DNA of 20,068 bases from a virus, in the IMG/VR virus record IMGVR_UViG_3300042868_005937, positions 1 through 20,068 of that record; one strand, written 5' to 3'. The translations under genes and the position numbers were made by a program. Position 1 is the first letter of the stretch; each line of letters starts with the position of its first letter. The notes under the pieces were generated by a model that was not told the origin of the DNA, ran no database searches, and was given only the letters and a program-made list of their open reading frames with translations. Shown here one piece after another: positions 18,710 to 20,068 of this stretch.

Positions 18710-20068
18710 TTATAGAATACTTTTATCAATTTTTTCTATCATTTCTTTTATATCCCTATTATAACTATCTGTTTTACTTATCAACTTTTCAGTTATTAAA
18801 GGCTTATGTCTTCCAGGTATAAATGATTCTTGTGGTGCTCCCTCAGGCCCACCAACAGGAGGTGCTCCAGCACCATCTTCAGGTGTTGCACCACCAATAG
18901 GAGTTGCACCAGGTGCTTCACCACCAGCAGCACCCACTTCTTCAGGCCCTCCACCAAAAGGACTTGGACTTCCACCAAATTCATTACCGGTTTCATTACC
19001 ACCTTCAGCAGGAACAGGACCACCTTCACCAGGTTTAACACCATAAATCTTATCAACCTTATCAAATACACCTGTTTTTGGTATAACCGATGCGGTATTA
19101 GCCAATTCAGCAGCCGCAGCCTTTTCAATTCTTTGTTGTTGTAAATCTAACGCAATTTCTTCGTCTGACATACCTAATATTTCTTTCTTACCTCTTACCA
19201 TAGATATAGCAGAAAAACCATTACCTGCATCAGCCATTGCTTTAGAATATACATCCAATTTTTGTGACCATAATTCAATCTTTAATAATTCAGCTTGGGT
19301 TGAGGGATTTGTTAAAGCCAATGTAAAGTTATCTAACTCTTCTTCATGTCCCAACATAAATAAATGAATAATAGCAATCTTATTCAATTCTTGAATCATT
19401 GCTTTTTGTATTCTATTAACTGTTCTTGAGAATCTAATGTCCAATAATGATAAGTTTTTACCATCACCTACAGCTTCACCAAAACCTAAGAAAGGTGCTG
19501 GAACTCTAATCGCTGCAAATAATTTCTTTTGTAAGTATTCAATATCATCAATTGGTAATGGTGCCGCTCCCGGTAATGTATCAATAGGACTTGCAGCGTT
19601 TTCGGTTCTAACAGGAACAAACCAATCTTGGTCAATACCTGCTTGATTATATCTTAAATCAATTTGTCCTGTTTTACTATCAACAATAGGTGTTCTTTTA
19701 AACTTATTCGCTATTTTTTGGATGTATGCTTCAATATCACTATCTTCCATATTACCAACAAACACCTTGAATATTCTTCTTTCAGGTGCTCTTACAACCC
19801 TATAAATTAACATAGCATCTTCCGACATTACTAATTGTCTATAAATCCTTCTTGCTTTTTCAAGAATACTAGTGCCATAAGGAAGTTTTCTATCATCACC
19901 TAATAATCTAAAATGAGCAATCTGAAATGGTTCAAATTGTAAATCTTTTGTTTTATATTGAAATCTAATTTTCTTTTTCTTAGCAATTAAATCAGTATCC
20001 TCAAATCTTTCAATTTCAATTGTAGGTAATTGAGTACATCCAACAACCCCTTCACCGTGTTCTAAATG
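18710..20068 (-). CDS. 20: T4 gp20-type portal (head vertex) protein, N-terminus cut by the window edge
   Basis: The frame is open from base 20068, so at least the first 100 or so residues are missing. ATG 19828 is internal: the 80 codons before it carry 'FRLLGDDRKLPYGTSILEKA' and 'RRIYRQLVMSEDAMLIYRVV', then 'RAPERRIFKVFVGNM', all typical of T4 portal proteins. 'IDTLPGAAPL', 'YLQKKLFAAIRVP' and 'GMSDEEI' continue the match. The portal forms the twelve-subunit ring at the head vertex through which DNA is packed. Unlike T4 gp20, the C-terminus has a Gly/Pro/Ala/Glu-rich linker (18830-19036, about 69 residues) followed by a 39-residue helical tail with 'LITEKLISK', which holds an I-x-E. The shorter product from 19828 is not a separate gene. 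Confidence 0.95.
   Translation of the reverse strand, partial: HLEHGEGVVGCTQLPTIEIERFEDTDLIAKKKKIRFQYKTKDLQFEPFQIAHFRLLGDDRKLPYGTSILEKARRIYRQLVMSEDAMLIYRVVRAPERRIFKVFVGNMEDSDIEAYIQKIANKFKRTPIVDSKTGQIDLRYNQAGIDQDWFVPVRTENAASPIDTLPGAAPLPIDDIEYLQKKLFAAIRVPAPFLGFGEAVGDGKNLSLLDIRFSRTVNRIQKAMIQELNKIAIIHLFMLGHEEELDNFTLALTNPSTQAELLKIELWSQKLDVYSKAMADAGNGFSAISMVRGKKEILGMSDEEIALDLQQQRIEKAAAAELANTASVIPKTGVFDKVDKIYGVKPGEGGPVPAEGGNETGNEFGGSPSPFGGGPEEVGAAGGEAPGATPIGGATPEDGAGAPPVGGPEGAPQESFIPGRHKPLITEKLISKTDSYNRDIKEMIEKIDKSIL

Noticed and set aside
18830-19144. Open frame on the plus strand opposite the portal linker
   Set aside because: It arises from the low-complexity Gly/Pro/Ala coding of the portal and has a Thr/Ser/Arg/Cys-rich product with no start signal.
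18710-19828. Portal gene starting at ATG 19828
   Set aside because: The same frame continues 80 codons to the edge with typical portal sequence, so 19828 is an internal Met.
1-20068. tRNA, tmRNA, integrase, transposase or attachment site
   Set aside because: I looked for cloverleaf arms, CCA ends, tmRNA tag frames, recombinase motifs and terminal inverted repeats by eye and saw none; a computed scan (tRNAscan, Infernal) would be needed to exclude RNAs firmly.

Overview
The window looks like part of a large T4-like (myovirus) tailed-phage genome with a Bacteroidota, probably Flavobacteriales, host. The phage call rests on a T4 gp20-type portal protein cut by the right edge, a GH24 lysozyme domain and many small phage-type hypothetical genes. 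The host call rests on AT-rich sequence, Bacteroidota-type promoters (TTTG, 18-20 nt, TAnnTTTG) in front of many minus-strand genes, and small protein families that I recall from Bacteroidota phages and prophages. No integrase, tRNA, CRISPR array or insertion sequence was seen. Gene density is very high: no gap exceeds about 110 bases.

Layout. (1) Minus strand, 1-5456: accessory genes in short operons. They include a cut repeat protein, two genes separated by near-identical terminator/promoter cassettes, a PRPP-synthetase-like enzyme, SmpB, and four paralogues of a 'PYEEALALKELGFDE' family. (2) Minus strand, 5477-8771: a tight six-gene operon with a small membrane protein, a small lipoprotein, a 'WC-motif' protein and a PLP aminotransferase. 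(3) Plus strand, 8822-14596: five genes, four with TATTTATA/G placed 3-5 nt before the start codon. They encode a 643-aa protein of eleven 24-residue YwqK/MORN-like repeats fused to a lysozyme, two large WC-motif proteins, and two small proteins sharing a KLFVPRKIDER segment with each other and KLFIPR with the lysozyme fusion. (4) Minus strand, 14586-17825: a conserved small phage protein, a fourth WC-motif protein, a PD-(D/E)XK nuclease, an M20-type metallopeptidase and a small hypothetical gene. (5) Minus strand, 17927-20068: head genes, namely a helical protein of unknown role and the portal.

How it may work together. Minus-strand accessory genes appear to use host-like promoters that lie almost on the start codon, so their mRNAs would be leaderless. 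The plus-strand block carries a different, phage-like promoter box. Its proteins carry short (L/I)-x-E sites of the kind cut by T4 prohead protease, at N-termini and, in the lysozyme fusion, at every module boundary. I infer that this block may encode virion-packaged cargo that is processed on head maturation. The four WC-motif paralogues (two in that block, two in minus-strand operons) are an unnamed family and the strongest candidate for something undescribed.
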